Below are positions 63,588 to 64,000 of a stretch of 64,000 bases of DNA, piece by piece. The translations under genes and the position numbers were made by a program. The stretch comes from Halobacteriales archaeon QS_4_70_19 (GTDB lineage Archaea > Halobacteriota > Halobacteria > Halobacteriales > Haloarculaceae). Position 1 is the stretch's first letter. Each line of letters starts with the position of its first letter. The stretch spans positions 83,771 through 147,770 of the forward strand of contig PXRM01000020.1 in NCBI GenBank assembly GCA_003020985.1, written 5' to 3'. The notes under the pieces are model-generated. The model ran no database searches. It worked only from the letters and a program-made list of their open reading frames with translations, and was not told where the DNA came from.

Positions 63588-63594
63588 GATATGG

Positions 63595-63602
63595 TCACCT
63601 CC
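63595..63602 (-). promoter_or_regulatory. Shine-Dalgarno site of L7Ae
   Basis: GGAGGTGA on the reverse strand is seven bases before the ATG at 63587. It is consistent with a leadered, not leaderless, message and with the long 5' leader predicted at 63588-63718. Confidence 0.65.
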
Positions 63603-63740
63603 CGTACGCGGGCTCGCGCTCCCCCGCCAGTCGGGCAGTCCGTGCCCTCGCCCGCCCGTGAGACCACAGGGGGCGTATCCTGAGAGGCTAGGAGCATCAC
63701 AACCCGGTACAGGCTGTACTCCCTCGTTTCCGGCCAGCAC

Positions 63741-63748
63741 GTAAAAAC
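63741..63748 (-). promoter_or_regulatory. Promoter of the L7Ae operon
   Basis: gtaaaaac (gtttttac on the reverse strand), inside the palindrome cacgtaaaaacgtg, is the best TATA-like element upstream of L7Ae. It predicts a start near 63718 and a leader of about 130 bases. Confidence 0.45.
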
Positions 63749-63886
63749 GTGTATGAACGTCCGCCCGGGTGACAGCCCGGCGCACGGGGGCGCGGCGGCA
63801 CCCTCGGGGGTGACGGCTCGGGTCCCTGCCGCGCCCCCGGACACGCAGCAGGAACCGTTATCCGCCCCCCGCGAGTTGGTCGGCGC

Positions 63887-64000
63887 ATGCCTCCCGAGAC
63901 GTTCGACATCGGCGGCGACCTGACGGTGAACCGGCTGGGCTTCGGTGCGATGCTCCGCGGCGCCGTCGACCTGGGCGTCGACTTCATCGACACCGCCGAC
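63887..64000 (+). CDS. Aldo/keto reductase family protein, N-terminal fragment with internal gap
   Basis: The first 38 codons to the window edge read MPPETFDIGGDLTVNRLGFG, then AMLRGAVDLGVDFIDTAD. The start and the VDFIDTAD segment (catalytic Asp of the AKR tetrad) match haloarchaeal aldo/keto reductases. About 20 residues normally present between GFGAM and the AVDLGV helix are missing, without a frameshift. A TATA-like cgttatcc at -27 supports the start. The rest of the gene lies outside the window. Confidence 0.75.
   Translation, partial: MPPETFDIGGDLTVNRLGFGAMLRGAVDLGVDFIDTAD

Overview
The window is haloarchaeal chromosome (class Halobacteria). The signs are: very high GC, strongly acidic predicted proteins, secreted proteins with twin-arginine (Tat) signals, many genes with a TATA-like element 25-29 bases before the start codon (leaderless transcripts), archaeal information-processing genes (eIF1A, Rio1 kinase, pelota, L40e, L24e, S28e, L7Ae, PDCD5-type protein) and families known mainly from Halobacteria (DUF7344, DUF460, DUF7283-7286, HTH_10 regulators). 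I cannot assign a genus. I saw no tRNA, rRNA, CRISPR array, integrase or intact transposase.

Layout. 1-3.8 kb: two tandem Tat-exported M14 carboxypeptidase-like proteins, the first cut by the window edge. 3.9-6.7 kb: a membrane-anchored J-domain protein, a DUF7344 protein and a double glyoxalase-fold protein, with a 511-base AT-rich gap. 6.8-12.3 kb: zinc alcohol dehydrogenase, eIF1A-Rio1-acetyltransferase, an Lrp-like regulator, a dehalogenase/epoxide-hydrolase-like enzyme and two small membrane proteins. 12.3-20.6 kb: DUF460 RuvC-like protein, a membrane protein/XRE regulator pair, a halolysin-like protease, HIT, PP-loop, PDCD5, ABC1 kinase and a metallo-beta-lactamase. 20.7-25.4 kb: SGNH hydrolase, universal stress protein, an Nramp-like transporter without the usual metal ligands, an 82-base inverted-repeat element, a TSUP permease and L40e. 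25.4-34 kb: a DHH phosphoesterase, an SDR and an operon of pilus-type membrane proteins (DUF7283, 7285, 7284, split 7286) divergent from homoserine kinase.

34-38 kb: a RAD55/KaiC-like ATPase, NAD kinase, the MptA GTP cyclohydrolase and small orphan ORFs. 38.3-44.2 kb: two tandem Tat-exported penicillin-acylase-family enzymes. 44.2-50.5 kb: a decayed PAS histidine kinase, a DJ-1 protein, a beta-lactamase-fold hydrolase, pelota, a broken DUF4013 gene and a NFACT/Rqc2 protein; the last intact pair suggests a ribosome-rescue neighbourhood. 50.7-61.3 kb: an MTH865 protein, acyl-CoA ligase, zinc ribbon, HIT, cation-efflux transporter, methylthiotransferase, a 26-base tandem repeat, Xaa-Pro peptidase, EPSP synthase and a Bat-type regulator. 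62-64 kb: the L7Ae-S28e-L24e-Ndk operon, whose L24e has a long acidic tail, then the start of an aldo/keto reductase with an internal gap.

Three themes deserve attention: tandem duplication of large Tat-exported hydrolases; several broken genes in the right two thirds, which are either real decay or sequencing indels; and structured or repeated intergenic DNA (57.7, 24.0, 53.6, 34.2, 14.4 and 4.9 kb). I found no clearly new defence or metabolic system. The orphan pilus-type operon and the non-canonical Nramp-like transporter are the best candidates for new function.
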